The position numbers were made by a program, and so were the translations under genes. Under the pieces are notes generated by a model. The model was not told the DNA's origin. It ran no database searches and saw nothing but the letters and a program-made list of their open reading frames with translations. 64,000 nt of DNA from Blautia sp900556555 (GTDB lineage: Bacteria; Bacillota; Clostridia; Lachnospirales; Lachnospiraceae). Below, piece by piece: positions 21,364 through 30,796 of the stretch; within the stretch, counting starts at the first letter, position 1; every line of letters starts with the position of its first letter. The DNA is taken from NCBI GenBank assembly GCA_964250615.1, contig CAXUGM010000002.1; one strand, given 5' to 3'.

Positions 21364-22527
21364 TTATTTTACAATACGGACTTTATATACACCACTGATT
21401 TCTTTAAGACTTTTTGCAACTTCCTTTGAAATCGGGGTAGATACATCCAGAATGGTATAAGCCAGATCACCTTTACTCTTATTGGTCATGTTGGAAATAT
21501 TCACACCTGCATCACCTAACACCTTTGTAAACTGGCTGATCATATTTGGAATATTCTTATGGTTAATGGTCAGACGCCCTTCATCCACACAAGTTCCTGC
21601 ATCACAATTCGGGTAGTTCACAGAATTTTTAATATTTCCATTTTCCAGATAATCCATCACCTGTTTTACTGCCATCACTGCACAGTTATCCTCAGATTCT
21701 TCTGTGGATGCTCCAAGATGCGGAGTAACCAGGGTATTGGGAGCTTTTGCAACAATAGGATTTGCAAAGTCCGTCACATATTTTTTGACTTTTCCATCCT
21801 CCAGGGCAACTGCCAGAGCTTCTTCATTTACCAGAAGATCCCTTGCGAAATTCAGAAGCACAACACCATCTTTCATCTGTGCAATCTCGTCAGGACCAAT
21901 CATCTTTTTCGTACTGTCCATAAGCGGTACGTGAATGGTAATATAGTCGCAGTCTCTGTAGATCTGGCTGATATCATTAATGTGGTGAATGCTTCTGGAA
22001 AGGCTCCAGGCTGCATCTACCGAAATATAAGGATCGTATCCGTAAACTTCCATGCCAAGATGTACGGCTGCATTTGCCACTCTTACTCCGATAGCTCCCA
22101 ATCCGATGATTCCCAGTTTCTTTCCACTGATTTCACAGCCTGCAAACTGTTTTTTCTTCTTTTCTGCTTTCTTTGCAATATCTTCTGTAGCTTCCTGCTG
22201 CTCCAGCCACTCGATACCGCCTACAATATCTCTGGAAGCCAGAAGCATACCAGCAATGACCATTTCTTTTACACCATTGGCATTGGCACCAGGTGTATTA
22301 AATACTACTACACCTTTTTTTCCAAGTGCCTCAACGGGAATATTATTGACCCCTGCACCGGCTCTTGCTACGGCTGCTGTTTTCTCTGGTATTTCCATTT
22401 CATGCATATCTGCACTTCTCACCAGGACAGCATCCGCCTCTTCTAATTTCTCTGTATTTTCATATTTTCCCGGAAATCTATCTAAACCAACTTCAGAAAT
22501 TGGATTTAAGCAATGATAACGATACAT
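21364..22527 (-). CDS. serA: D-3-phosphoglycerate dehydrogenase
   Basis: Oxidises 3-phosphoglycerate to 3-phosphohydroxypyruvate, the first step of serine synthesis. A 387-residue short-type SerA: substrate domain split around a Rossmann domain (LGIIGLGAIGVRVA, about 140-153), catalytic His in TPHLGASTEESEDN (about 275), and a C-terminal ACT domain (about 315-387) ending GVYKVRIVK that may sense serine. ATG 22527 lies one base after the serC stop, with GGGAG inside the serC end; two earlier codons fit the ribosome site less well. Cotranscribed with serC. Confidence 0.95.
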   Translation of the reverse strand: MYRYHCLNPISEVGLDRFPGKYENTEKLEEADAVLVRSADMHEMEIPEKTAAVARAGAGVNNIPVEALGKKGVVVFNTPGANANGVKEMVIAGMLLASRDIVGGIEWLEQQEATEDIAKKAEKKKKQFAGCEISGKKLGIIGLGAIGVRVANAAVHLGMEVYGYDPYISVDAAWSLSRSIHHINDISQIYRDCDYITIHVPLMDSTKKMIGPDEIAQMKDGVVLLNFARDLLVNEEALAVALEDGKVKKYVTDFANPIVAKAPNTLVTPHLGASTEESEDNCAVMAVKQVMDYLENGNIKNSVNYPNCDAGTCVDEGRLTINHKNIPNMISQFTKVLGDAGVNISNMTNKSKGDLAYTILDVSTPISKEVAKSLKEISGVYKVRIVK

Positions 22528-22528
22528 A

Positions 22529-23611
22529 TTACGCATTCTCCCTTTCAAATTTCTTCATAAAAGCAACCAGTGTTTCCACACCTTCTACCGGCATGGCATT
22601 ATAGATGCTGGCTCTCATACCGCCTACACTGCGGTGTCCTTTCAGGTTCTCCAATCCTGCCTCTTTTGCTTCATTCACAAATTTCGCATCCAGTTCTGCA
22701 TTTCCTGTCACAAAAGGAACATTCATAAGAGAGCGGTCTTTTGGAACAACTGTGCCTTTAAATAGCTGGCTTTCATCCAGAAAATCATATAATATTTTTG
22801 CTTTTTTCTCATTCCGTTCCTTCATTGCACTTAATCCGCCCATGCTCTTGAGCCATTTAAAAACCTTACCACACATATAAATGCAGTAGCAATTTGGCGT
22901 ATTATAAAGAGATTTTGCGTCTGCATGTGTTTTATAAGTCAGCATGGTTGGTGTGCCCGGCAGCACATCTTCTGTGATCAAATCCTCCCGTATAATGGAA
23001 ATCACCATGCCTGCAGGACCGATGTTTTTCTGAACACCACCGTACACAATACCATATTTGCTGATATCCATAGGTTCTGATAAGAAACAGGAAGATACAT
23101 CTGATACTAAAAGTTTTCCTTTTGTATTTGGCAAGGTCTTAAATTTCGTTCCATAAATAGTATTGTTTTCACAAATATACACATAATCAGCATCCGGGCT
23201 AATATCCAGGTCAGAACAATCTGGTATGTAAGAAAATGTTTTGTCTTCCGAAGAAGCAATTTTATTGGCTTTTCCGTATTTCTGTGCTTCCTGCCATGCT
23301 TTTTTTGCCCACTGTCCGGTGACAATATAATCTGCCACCCTATTTTTCATCAGATTCATTGGAATCATGGCAAACTGCTGGCTTGCTCCGCCCTGTAAGA
23401 AAAGAACTTTATAATCATCAGGAATCTGGAGCAGGTCTCGAAGGTCTGACTCAGCTTCGTTGATAATAGATTCAAACATTTTAGACCGGTGGCTCATCTC
23501 CATCACGGACATCCCACACCCTCTGTAATCCATCATTTCTTCTGCTGCTTCTTTTAATACTGCTTCCGGCAGAACTGCCGGGCCTGCTGAAAAGTTGTAA
23601 ACTCTGCTCAC
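22529..23611 (-). CDS. serC: Phosphoserine aminotransferase
   Basis: Converts 3-phosphohydroxypyruvate to 3-phosphoserine with glutamate, using PLP. A 360-residue class V aminotransferase. The N-terminus VYNFSAGPAVLP and the PLP-lysine motif YGGVQKNIGPAG (Lys about 196) are diagnostic. It starts with GTG at 23611, preceded by AGGAGGAG. The TAA is one base from the serA start, so the two form an operon. No serB phosphatase is in the window. Confidence 0.96.
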   Translation of the reverse strand: MSRVYNFSAGPAVLPEAVLKEAAEEMMDYRGCGMSVMEMSHRSKMFESIINEAESDLRDLLQIPDDYKVLFLQGGASQQFAMIPMNLMKNRVADYIVTGQWAKKAWQEAQKYGKANKIASSEDKTFSYIPDCSDLDISPDADYVYICENNTIYGTKFKTLPNTKGKLLVSDVSSCFLSEPMDISKYGIVYGGVQKNIGPAGMVISIIREDLITEDVLPGTPTMLTYKTHADAKSLYNTPNCYCIYMCGKVFKWLKSMGGLSAMKERNEKKAKILYDFLDESQLFKGTVVPKDRSLMNVPFVTGNAELDAKFVNEAKEAGLENLKGHRSVGGMRASIYNAMPVEGVETLVAFMKKFERENA

Positions 23612-23701
23612 GGCTCTCTCCTCCTGTCATTTTCCGTCCTGCCTTCAATATCTTTAGCAAGACAACTTAGTAGCACATAAACGTGCCCAATTTATAAAGG
23701 T

Positions 23702-23733
23702 GCTGCCGCATCACTGAAAAGGAATACGGCAGC
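23702..23733 (-). terminator. Hairpin between ilvB and serC
   Basis: GCTGCCGTAT pairs with ATGCGGCAGC on the minus strand (one G-U, so the minus strand is the RNA). It is likely the terminator of leuB-ilvD-ilvB. It shares the GCTGCCG arm with hairpins at 28545 and 52117. Confidence 0.6.
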
Positions 23734-23811
23734 CCTGGTTTTATTGTTTCATATTGTACTCTTTTGTTATATTTTTGTCAATAAAAACATTTGTCTTTTT
23801 TAGGTGGACAT

Positions 23812-25497
23812 TTATTTTTCTTTTGCTTTTAAGTCCTCTTCGTCAAAGGCGTCCTCAATATTGGCCCCCGCTGGCACCATTGGGAATACTTTGTCATCGC
23901 TGTCAATGATACAGTCCAGAACCACCGTTGTATTTAATTCAATGGCTTTTTGGATAGCCCCGGCCAGTTCTTCTCTTTTGGTCACACGGATTCCCACTGC
24001 TCCCATGGCTTCCGCCAGTTTTACAAAATCCACTTTGTCTCTTAAAATGGTATTCGAATATCTTCCTTCATAGAACAAGGTCTGCCACTGACGCACCATG
24101 CCAAGAACCTGATTGTTTACTACCACCTGGATCAGCGGCATATTATTTCTGGTGGCTGTGGCAATCTCATTCATGTTCATACGGAAACAGCCGTCTCCTG
24201 CTACATTTATTACCACTTTATCCGGATTTCCCATCTTAGCACCGATTGCAGCCCCAAGACCGTATCCCATGGTTCCTAAACCTCCGGAAGACAGGAATTT
24301 TCTTGGCATATTATATTTGTAATACTGAGCAGCCCACATCTGATGCTGTCCTACTTCTGTGACAATAATGGCATCTCCGTTGGTCTGTTTATATAATTCT
24401 TCAATAATGGCCGGCCCCGTCAGTCCTTCCGGATGATATCTCAGCGGATAAGATGCTTTCAGTTCCTGAATTTCTTCCATCCATACTTTGTGTTCTGCAG
24501 GCTCTACCATAGCATTTAACCTGATGAGCACTTCCTTTGCATCTCCAATCACACTACAGTCTACCAGGACATTTTTATTAATCTCTGCCCCATCTACATC
24601 TATATGGAGTATTTTTGCATTTCTTGCAAAGTTTCTTGGATTTCCGATGACGCGATCCGAAAATCTGGCACCTACAGCAATTAAAAGGTCACACTTGGTT
24701 ACCCCAAGGTTGGATGCCTTCGTACCGTGCATTCCCAGCATTCCTGTATAGTAAGGATCTTCTCCTGAGAAGACACCTTTTCCCATGAGGGAATCCGTGA
24801 CAGGTGCCTGAATCTTATGGGCAAGTTCCCGTACCTCTTCCCACGCATTAGCAGCAACGGCACCTCCGCCCACGAAGATAAACGGCCGTTTGGACTGTCG
24901 GATCAGTTCACCTGCCAGTTTCAGATTTTCTTCTTTGATTTCTTTTACATAAGGTTTCACTGGTTTCGGCACATATGGAATAAACTCTGTAGTATTTGCT
25001 GTCACATCTTTGGTAATATCCACAAGAACAGGACCCGGTCTGCCTGTTTTCGCAATCACAAACGCTCTGCGGATTGTTTTTGCCAGCTTTGTTACATCTT
25101 TTACAATAAAACTGTGTTTCGTAATTGGCATTACCACTCCGGCAATATCCACTTCCTGAAAACTGTCTTTTCCAAGAAGCGGCAGGCCTACATTGCAGGT
25201 AATCGCCACAATCGGAATAGAATCCATATGAGCCGTGGCAATTCCGGTAACCAGATTGGTAGCTCCGGGACCGCTGGTAGCCAGGCACACCCCAACCTTT
25301 CCGGTGGAACGTGCATAACCGTCTGCTGCATGTGCTGCCCCCTGTTCATGAGATGTAAGGACATGATGGATTTCATCCTGATGTTTATATAATTCATCAT
25401 AAATATTTAAAATGGTTCCTCCAGGATAACCAAAAACAGTATCTACACCCTGTTCTTTTAAACATTCAATTACAATTTGTGCACCTGTAAGCTGCAT
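23812..25497 (-). CDS. ilvB: Acetolactate synthase large subunit
   Basis: Condenses pyruvate with pyruvate or 2-oxobutyrate in valine/leucine and isoleucine synthesis. A 561-residue TPP enzyme: the N-terminal domain contains the catalytic Glu in TSHEQGAAHAADGYAR (about 47-62), a middle domain may bind FAD, and the C-terminal TPP motif is GDGCFRMN...NNMPLIQVVVNN. Start at ATG 25497 (MQLTGAQIVIECLK), the usual N-terminus. An upstream in-frame stretch without family likeness overlaps ilvD and was excluded. No ilvN regulatory subunit is adjacent. Confidence 0.95.
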   Translation of the reverse strand: MQLTGAQIVIECLKEQGVDTVFGYPGGTILNIYDELYKHQDEIHHVLTSHEQGAAHAADGYARSTGKVGVCLATSGPGATNLVTGIATAHMDSIPIVAITCNVGLPLLGKDSFQEVDIAGVVMPITKHSFIVKDVTKLAKTIRRAFVIAKTGRPGPVLVDITKDVTANTTEFIPYVPKPVKPYVKEIKEENLKLAGELIRQSKRPFIFVGGGAVAANAWEEVRELAHKIQAPVTDSLMGKGVFSGEDPYYTGMLGMHGTKASNLGVTKCDLLIAVGARFSDRVIGNPRNFARNAKILHIDVDGAEINKNVLVDCSVIGDAKEVLIRLNAMVEPAEHKVWMEEIQELKASYPLRYHPEGLTGPAIIEELYKQTNGDAIIVTEVGQHQMWAAQYYKYNMPRKFLSSGGLGTMGYGLGAAIGAKMGNPDKVVINVAGDGCFRMNMNEIATATRNNMPLIQVVVNNQVLGMVRQWQTLFYEGRYSNTILRDKVDFVKLAEAMGAVGIRVTKREELAGAIQKAIELNTTVVLDCIIDSDDKVFPMVPAGANIEDAFDEEDLKAKEK

Positions 25498-25543
25498 AAA
25501 TAGTTCCCCCATTTCTCTAATATCGGTTCTCTTGCCATTTCTA

Positions 25544-27211
25544 TTATTTCTGGATTTCCAGCACTGCACCTCTGTTTCCGCTTGTAACCATGGCCGCATA
25601 ACGTGCAAGATAACCGGTTGTAACCTTTGGCTCTCTTGGCTGCCAGTTTGCTCTTCTTCTTTCCAGTTCTTCCTCAGAAACAGCCAGCTCCAGCTTTGTC
25701 TCAGGAATATTGATCCTGATGATATCACCTTCCTCTACCAGTGCGATGGGACCGCCCACTGCTGCTTCCGGTGAGATATGACCAATGGATGCACCTCTGG
25801 ATGCACCTGAGAAACGCCCGTCAGTGATCAATGCCACAGAAGATCCAAGTCCCATACCTGCAATAGCAGACGTAGGATTCAGCATCTCTCTCATACCCGG
25901 ACCGCCTTTTGGCCCTTCATAACGAATCACCACCACATCTCCTGCCACGATCTTTCCGCCTTTGATTGCAGCAATGGCATCTTCCTCACAGTCAAAAACT
26001 CTGGCCGGTCCTTCGTGAACCATCATTTCCTCACAAACAGCACTGCGTTTTACCACACCGCCGTCTGGTGCCAGGTTTCCTGTAAGAACAGCAAGACCGC
26101 CTGTCTGGCTGTAAGGATTTTCAATCGTACGGATAACTTCTGGATTTTTATTTACACAATTCTTAATATTTTCACCTACGGTTTTTCCGGTAACAGTCAT
26201 ACAGTCAAGATTCAGCAAGTCTTTCTTGGTCAGTTCATTCATCACTGCATAGACACCGCCTGCCTCATTTAAGTCCTCCATATACGTTGGGCCTGCAGGT
26301 GCCAGATGACAGAGATTTGGAGTTTTTTCACTGATACCGTTAGCAAAAGTAATATCAAAATCAAATCCAATCTCATGTGCAATAGCCGGAAGATGCAGCA
26401 TACTGTTTGTAGAGCATCCAAGAGCCATATCAACAGTCAGTGCATTCATAATGGCATCTTTTGTCATGATATCTCTTGGCCTGATATTTCTGCGGTATAA
26501 TTCCATAACCTGCATACCTGCATGTTTTGCTAACTTAATACGCTCAGAATATACTGCCGGGATGGTTCCATTTCCCTGCAGCCCCATACCAAGGACTTCG
26601 GTCAGGCAGTTCATACTGTTAGCTGTGTACATACCAGAGCAGGAGCCACAGGTAGGGCACACTTTATTTTCAAATTCTTCTACCTCTTCTGCTGTCATAG
26701 TGCCTGCACTGTAGGAACCAACTGCTTCAAACATGGAAGAAAGGCTTCTCTTCTGGCCTTTTACCTTACCAGCCAGCATCGGGCCTCCGCTTACAAACAC
26801 GGTTGGAACATTGATTCTGGCTGCTGCCATCAAAAGTCCAGGAACATTTTTGTCACAGTTTGGAACCATGACCAGTGCGTCAAACTGATGTGCCATGGCC
26901 ATGGCCTCTGTGGAATCTGCAATCAGATCTCTTGTTACAAGAGAATACTTCATCCCTGTATGCCCCATGGCAATTCCGTCGCACACAGCAATGGCCGGGA
27001 ACACGATTGGCGTACCTCCTGCCATGGCAACTCCTAATTTCACTGCATCTACGATTTTATCCAGGTTCATATGACCCGGTACAATTTCATTATAAGAACT
27101 TACGATTCCTACCAGCGGCCTCTCCATCTCTTCTTTTGTCATGCCAAGAGCATTAAATAAAGAACGGTGGGGTGCCTGCTGCATCCCTGTTTTTACTGCA
27201 TCACTTCTCAT
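25544..27211 (-). CDS. ilvD: Dihydroxy-acid dehydratase
   Basis: Dehydrates dihydroxy-isovalerate and dihydroxy-methylvalerate to the 2-oxo acids of valine and isoleucine. A 555-residue Fe-S enzyme of the IlvD/Edd family. Cluster cysteines are visible in VPNCDKNVPG (about 119) and CPTCGSCSGMYTANSMN (about 190-206), and the family motif PGMREMLNPTSAIAGMGL lies near the C-terminus. Middle gene of leuB-ilvD-ilvB, with short spacing on both sides. Full length. Confidence 0.96.
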   Translation of the reverse strand: MRSDAVKTGMQQAPHRSLFNALGMTKEEMERPLVGIVSSYNEIVPGHMNLDKIVDAVKLGVAMAGGTPIVFPAIAVCDGIAMGHTGMKYSLVTRDLIADSTEAMAMAHQFDALVMVPNCDKNVPGLLMAAARINVPTVFVSGGPMLAGKVKGQKRSLSSMFEAVGSYSAGTMTAEEVEEFENKVCPTCGSCSGMYTANSMNCLTEVLGMGLQGNGTIPAVYSERIKLAKHAGMQVMELYRRNIRPRDIMTKDAIMNALTVDMALGCSTNSMLHLPAIAHEIGFDFDITFANGISEKTPNLCHLAPAGPTYMEDLNEAGGVYAVMNELTKKDLLNLDCMTVTGKTVGENIKNCVNKNPEVIRTIENPYSQTGGLAVLTGNLAPDGGVVKRSAVCEEMMVHEGPARVFDCEEDAIAAIKGGKIVAGDVVVIRYEGPKGGPGMREMLNPTSAIAGMGLGSSVALITDGRFSGASRGASIGHISPEAAVGGPIALVEEGDIIRINIPETKLELAVSEEELERRRANWQPREPKVTTGYLARYAAMVTSGNRGAVLEIQK

Positions 27212-27229
27212 AGCTGTTTCCTCCGTAAA

Positions 27230-28312
27230 TTAAATTCTCTCTGCGATCAGATCGCCCATCTGGGCTGTATTTGTCTTCGTCATACCTTCTGACATAATGT
27301 CAATGGTTCTATATCCTTCTCTTAATACCTGTGCCACCGCTGCCTCCACAGCATCTGCTTCCTTATCCAGATCAAGGGAAAAACGGAGCATCATCGCTGC
27401 GGACAGAATCGTAGCCAGAGGATTTGCAATGCCTTTTCCTGCAATATCCGGTGCAGAGCCGTGACTAGGTTCATATAAGCCGAATTTTGTCTCATTTAGG
27501 CTGGCGGATGATAACATTCCAATGGAACCGGTAACCATGCTCGCCTCATCGGATAAAATATCTCCGAACATATTCTCAGTGAGGATCACATCAAACTGGC
27601 CCGGATTATGCACAAGCTGCATAGCACAATTGTCTACCAGCATATGCTCCAAGGTCACCTCCGGATACTGAAGTGCCACTTCCTCCACAACCTTTCTCCA
27701 GAGCCTGGAAGAATCCAGGACATTTGCTTTGTCGACGCTTGTGACTTTTTTTCTTCTCTTTTTTGCAATTTCAAAGGCTTTTACAGCAATTCTCCTGATT
27801 TCTTTTTCATCATAGGACAGGGTATCAATTGCTTTTCTCACACCGTTTTCCTCAATAGTTCTGCGTTCTCCGAAATACAGGCCGCCTGTCAGCTCCCTGA
27901 CAATGATCATATCAAAACCATCACCGATGATTTCTTCCTTCAAAGGACAGGCTCCCTTTAATTCTTCGTATAAATAGGCAGGTCTTAAATTTGCAAACAA
28001 ATTCAAAGCCTTTCTAATGCCAAGAAGCCCTGCTTCCGGTCTCTTCGACGGTTCTAACTGATACCATGGGGATGTTTTCGCATCACCGCCAATAGAACCC
28101 ATTAATACAGCATCTGCGTTTTTTGCAGCTGCAATGGTTTCCTCTGTAAGCGGTACTCCGTGTACATCAATCGAAGCACCACCCAAAAGCAGCTCTTCAT
28201 ATGTAAAATGATGTCCATAGACCTCACACACTTTATCCAATACTTTTTTCGCTTCTCTTACGATTTCCGGTCCAATTCCATCGCCCGGAATCAATGCTAT
28301 CCTGTAGTCCAT
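27230..28312 (-). CDS. leuB: 3-isopropylmalate dehydrogenase
   Basis: Oxidatively decarboxylates 3-isopropylmalate in leucine synthesis, NAD-dependent. A 360-residue member of the isocitrate/isopropylmalate dehydrogenase family: N-terminus IALIPGDGIGPEIV, substrate loop ELTGGLYFGERR, late motif EPSHGSAPDIAGKGIANP. ATG 28312 has AGAGGGAGAATT before it; an upstream in-frame extension was rejected. First gene of the operon; leuA/leuCD are not here. Confidence 0.95.
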   Translation of the reverse strand: MDYRIALIPGDGIGPEIVREAKKVLDKVCEVYGHHFTYEELLLGGASIDVHGVPLTEETIAAAKNADAVLMGSIGGDAKTSPWYQLEPSKRPEAGLLGIRKALNLFANLRPAYLYEELKGACPLKEEIIGDGFDMIIVRELTGGLYFGERRTIEENGVRKAIDTLSYDEKEIRRIAVKAFEIAKKRRKKVTSVDKANVLDSSRLWRKVVEEVALQYPEVTLEHMLVDNCAMQLVHNPGQFDVILTENMFGDILSDEASMVTGSIGMLSSASLNETKFGLYEPSHGSAPDIAGKGIANPLATILSAAMMLRFSLDLDKEADAVEAAVAQVLREGYRTIDIMSEGMTKTNTAQMGDLIAERI

Positions 28313-28358
28313 AATTCTCCCTCTTTTCACCATAAGATTATGAAATGTAATTAGTATA

Positions 28359-28387
28359 ATGATAATCCTTTTCCCCTCATATTTCAA
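28359..28387 (-). promoter_or_regulatory. Promoter of leuB-ilvD-ilvB
   Basis: Minus-strand TTGAAA (28387-28382), 17 bp, TATCAT (28364-28359), about 47 bp before the leuB ATG. Another start further upstream is possible (see the 28388-28644 entry). Confidence 0.55.
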
Positions 28388-28644
28388 GTAATAACACACT
28401 TCACAGCTATGACTTTTCGTTATGTCTTCTATTCTTTTTCAGGAGTTTTACACATATTTCTCTGTTTTTAGAATTCCTTTATTTTCAGTACACAGGGAGG
28501 TCACAATTCTTCTATATACTTAAACTTGTTAAGAAAGAAGACGGCAGCCGCAAGATTCACATGTGCTGTGGCTGCTGGACTTCGACTAACAATTCTCCTG
28601 TTATTACAGGCTTATATAGATTAAGAACATTTTCTCCCTCTAAG
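28388..28644 (-). promoter_or_regulatory. Long leader-like region upstream of leuB
   Basis: About 260 bp without a normal gene. On the minus strand an 8-codon frame MFLIYISL starts at 28631, with GAGGGAGAAA before it. It is followed by a hairpin closing GCAGCC on GGCTGC (about 28545-28577) and then a T-rich stretch. Leu/Ile codons ahead of a terminator-like hairpin recall peptide attenuators of branched-chain operons. No T-box signature was found. A promoter that would transcribe it is not evident because the sdaAA terminator lies directly ahead. Confidence 0.3.
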
Positions 28645-28687
28645 AATAGAAAAGGAGCGGTTTTCGAAAAACTGCTCCTTTTCTATT
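28645..28687. terminator. Terminator after sdaAA
   Basis: A long near-perfect hairpin (AATAGAAAAGGAGC with its complement, inner GTTTT/AAAAC) spans 28645-28687, 14 bp past the sdaAA stop. Confidence 0.85.
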
Positions 28688-28700
28688 GCATTTATTCAGA

Positions 28701-29573
28701 TTATCCGAAAATACGGCAGGTTTTTTCACAGGCTGTAGGCGTTCCCGCACATCCTCCAAGTGCACTTTCTCTCAGTTCAAAAGGCAGGCTTCTTCCTACA
28801 TGGTACATGGCTTCTGCCATCTCATCAAAAGGAATCGGCCAGGGAATTCCTGCAAGTGCCTGTTCCGCACAAATCAGTGCATTGGATGCCCCGATTGCAT
28901 TTCTGCTCTGGCAGGGGGATTCTACCAATCCTGCAATAGGATCACAGACAAGCCCCAGAAGATTTGACAGTGCTGCGGAAGCTGCATACAGGCACATATC
29001 CGCAGTCCCGCCCATAATCTCAGTGACTGCTGCTGCTGCCATAGCCGAAGCAGCACCTACCTCTGCCTGGCACCCGGCTTCCGCTCCTGCTACGGAGGCA
29101 TTTCTCATAAGGAGATATCCTACTGCACCTGCGGTATAAAGCCCATTCAGAATCATCTCATCCGATAATTCAAATTCTTCTTTTAAAGCCAGAAGAACAC
29201 CCGGAACAACACCTGAGGAGCCTGCTGTCGGTGCTGCAACGATCACTCCCATAGAAGCATTTACTTCCAGCACTGCCATGGCATACGTAATAGCCTTTGA
29301 CACAAGGGAACCACAAACTGCCTTACCCTGCTTTCTGTGTTCATTCAGTTTTTTTGCTTCTCCGCCAATCAGTCCGCCAATGGAGGCTGTTGGAGATACA
29401 AGAGGCTCACTTACAGACCGCTTCATAATCTCCAGTGCCTTCTCCATTTTCTTATCAACCTCTTCCTCTGAAATTCCAGAAAACTCTGCTTCTCTTTTTT
29501 TCATAATCTGAGAAATAGGAAGACCGGTTGCTTCACATAACTGTAATAATTCTAATCCATGATTAAATTCCAT
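28701..29573 (-). CDS. sdaAA: L-serine dehydratase, alpha subunit
   Basis: Deaminates L-serine to pyruvate and ammonia with an oxygen-sensitive [4Fe-4S] cluster. The 290-residue alpha chain of the two-subunit clostridial type carries APTAGSSGVVPG (about 113), CQAEVGAASAMAAAA and CDPIAGLVESPCQSRN (about 211-226), plus a C-terminal GGCAGTPTAC, which hold the cluster ligands. The gene is 9 bp downstream of sdaAB. Its place close to serA/serC suggests tuned serine turnover. Confidence 0.95.
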   Translation of the reverse strand: MEFNHGLELLQLCEATGLPISQIMKKREAEFSGISEEEVDKKMEKALEIMKRSVSEPLVSPTASIGGLIGGEAKKLNEHRKQGKAVCGSLVSKAITYAMAVLEVNASMGVIVAAPTAGSSGVVPGVLLALKEEFELSDEMILNGLYTAGAVGYLLMRNASVAGAEAGCQAEVGAASAMAAAAVTEIMGGTADMCLYAASAALSNLLGLVCDPIAGLVESPCQSRNAIGASNALICAEQALAGIPWPIPFDEMAEAMYHVGRSLPFELRESALGGCAGTPTACEKTCRIFG

Positions 29574-29582
29574 CTTGCCCTC

Positions 29583-30248
29583 CTACAACTGAACCAGCAT
29601 AATATCAGAAACCAACGGATTCTCCCGGATCTTATCCAGGACTTCTACCGGTATCTTTTCATCTGATTCTACAATGGTAAATGCCGCAGCACCTTTCTCT
29701 TCCCGGAACAGTCTCATAAAGGCAATATTTACCTTCTCTTCACTTAAAATTTTCGTGATATGTGCCACCACACCCGGCCTGTCTGTCTGGCTTACAATCA
29801 AGGTACTGTATTCTCCTGTAAAATCCACGTCAATTTGATTGAGTTTCACAATCTTGACCTTCCCGCCACCAATGGAAACACCACGCACGAACAATTTTTC
29901 TCCCCTGGTTCCCTCAATCTCCATATCCGCAGTGTTGGGATGCAGGTTTTCATCCTCTCCCAATTCAAAACTATACTCAATTCCCGCTTCTTTTGCCAGG
30001 TTCAGGGAATCACGAATTCTCAAATCATCTGTCTCATATCCCATGATTCCTCCAAGAAGTGCCCTGTCTGTTCCATGCCCTCTGTACGTTCTGGCAAAAG
30101 AACCATACAGGGTAAACTTTACTTTCTGAATCTCGCCCGGAAACAATTTTCTTGCCAAAAGTGCCATAGAAGCTGCCCCTGCTGTATGAGAACTGGATGG
30201 TCCCACCATATTAGGGCCAATTACTTCAAACAAACTGATAAACGCCAT
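29583..30248 (-). CDS. sdaAB: L-serine dehydratase, beta subunit
   Basis: A 221-residue partner of SdaAA. The N-terminal domain has the family signature IGPNMVGPSSSHTAGAASMA (about 10-29). The C-terminal ACT domain (about 148-221, STLIVSQTDRPGVVAHITKI) is probably allosteric. First gene of the sdaAB-sdaAA pair. Confidence 0.95.
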   Translation of the reverse strand: MAFISLFEVIGPNMVGPSSSHTAGAASMALLARKLFPGEIQKVKFTLYGSFARTYRGHGTDRALLGGIMGYETDDLRIRDSLNLAKEAGIEYSFELGEDENLHPNTADMEIEGTRGEKLFVRGVSIGGGKVKIVKLNQIDVDFTGEYSTLIVSQTDRPGVVAHITKILSEEKVNIAFMRLFREEKGAAAFTIVESDEKIPVEVLDKIRENPLVSDIMLVQL

Positions 30249-30313
30249 TTTCTCTCTCCTTTCCGCTTTTTGTATTTATGTGCAGAAATCATCTGTAACA
30301 TTCTGGTGAAAAA

Positions 30314-30346
30314 AAAGGTACTGCAGGTGATTCCTTCAGTACCTTT
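30314..30346 (-). terminator. Terminator after yajC
   Basis: AAAGGTACTG pairs with CAGTACCTTT, followed on the minus strand by a run of T. It separates yajC from sdaAB. Confidence 0.9.
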
Positions 30347-30355
30347 CTGATTTTC

Positions 30356-30667
30356 TTATTCTGCAAGACCGTCACTTGCTTTTTCTACTTCAGCAATCGC
30401 TGCTTTTCTCATTGGAATTCTGCAGTTTCTGTTATTTCCGAACTCTACAATAACGTCTTCTTCTGTAATATCAATAAGAACTCCATAAAATCCGCTGGTT
30501 GTTACCACAGTATCGCCTACTTCCATAGACGCCAGCATGCTTTTCACTCTCTGCTGCTCTTTTTTCTGAGGTCTCATAATCATAAAATACATCAAAAGAA
30601 AGAATACAACTAATGGCAAAAATAAAGTAATCATATTTCCTGCACCTGCTGCTGTTGATAAAAACAT
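30356..30667 (-). CDS. yajC: Preprotein translocase subunit YajC
   Basis: A 103-residue single-span membrane protein that associates with the SecDF translocase. The hydrophobic helix (about 11-32) is followed by the family motif MRPQKKEQQR and a small cytosolic beta domain with VGDTVVTTSGFYGVL. Lies downstream of tgt, the common bacterial order tgt-yajC. Confidence 0.93.
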   Translation of the reverse strand: MFLSTAAGAGNMITLFLPLVVFFLLMYFMIMRPQKKEQQRVKSMLASMEVGDTVVTTSGFYGVLIDITEEDVIVEFGNNRNCRIPMRKAAIAEVEKASDGLAE

Positions 30668-30796
30668 GTTACATCCTCCTGTATTTTTAACTTTGTCTCA
30701 TCCAAACATTTTTGGACATTATTATAATAATACACAATTTTTTTCTTTTCTTCAAGTATTTTCTATATTTTCTTACGTTTTTTTATCTTTGTTTTT

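Noticed and set aside
21559..22446. 295-codon antisense open frame across serA
   Set aside because: Antisense to a clear SerA; composition is Cys/Phe/Ile-rich noise with no start signal.
25498..25728. N-terminal extension of IlvB
   Set aside because: Those codons lie within ilvD's 3' end, lack any acetolactate synthase likeness, and a normal start exists at 25497.
28320..28640. T-box or leucine riboswitch upstream of leuB
   Set aside because: No AGGGTGGNACCGCG-type antiterminator or specifier loop could be found on the minus strand.
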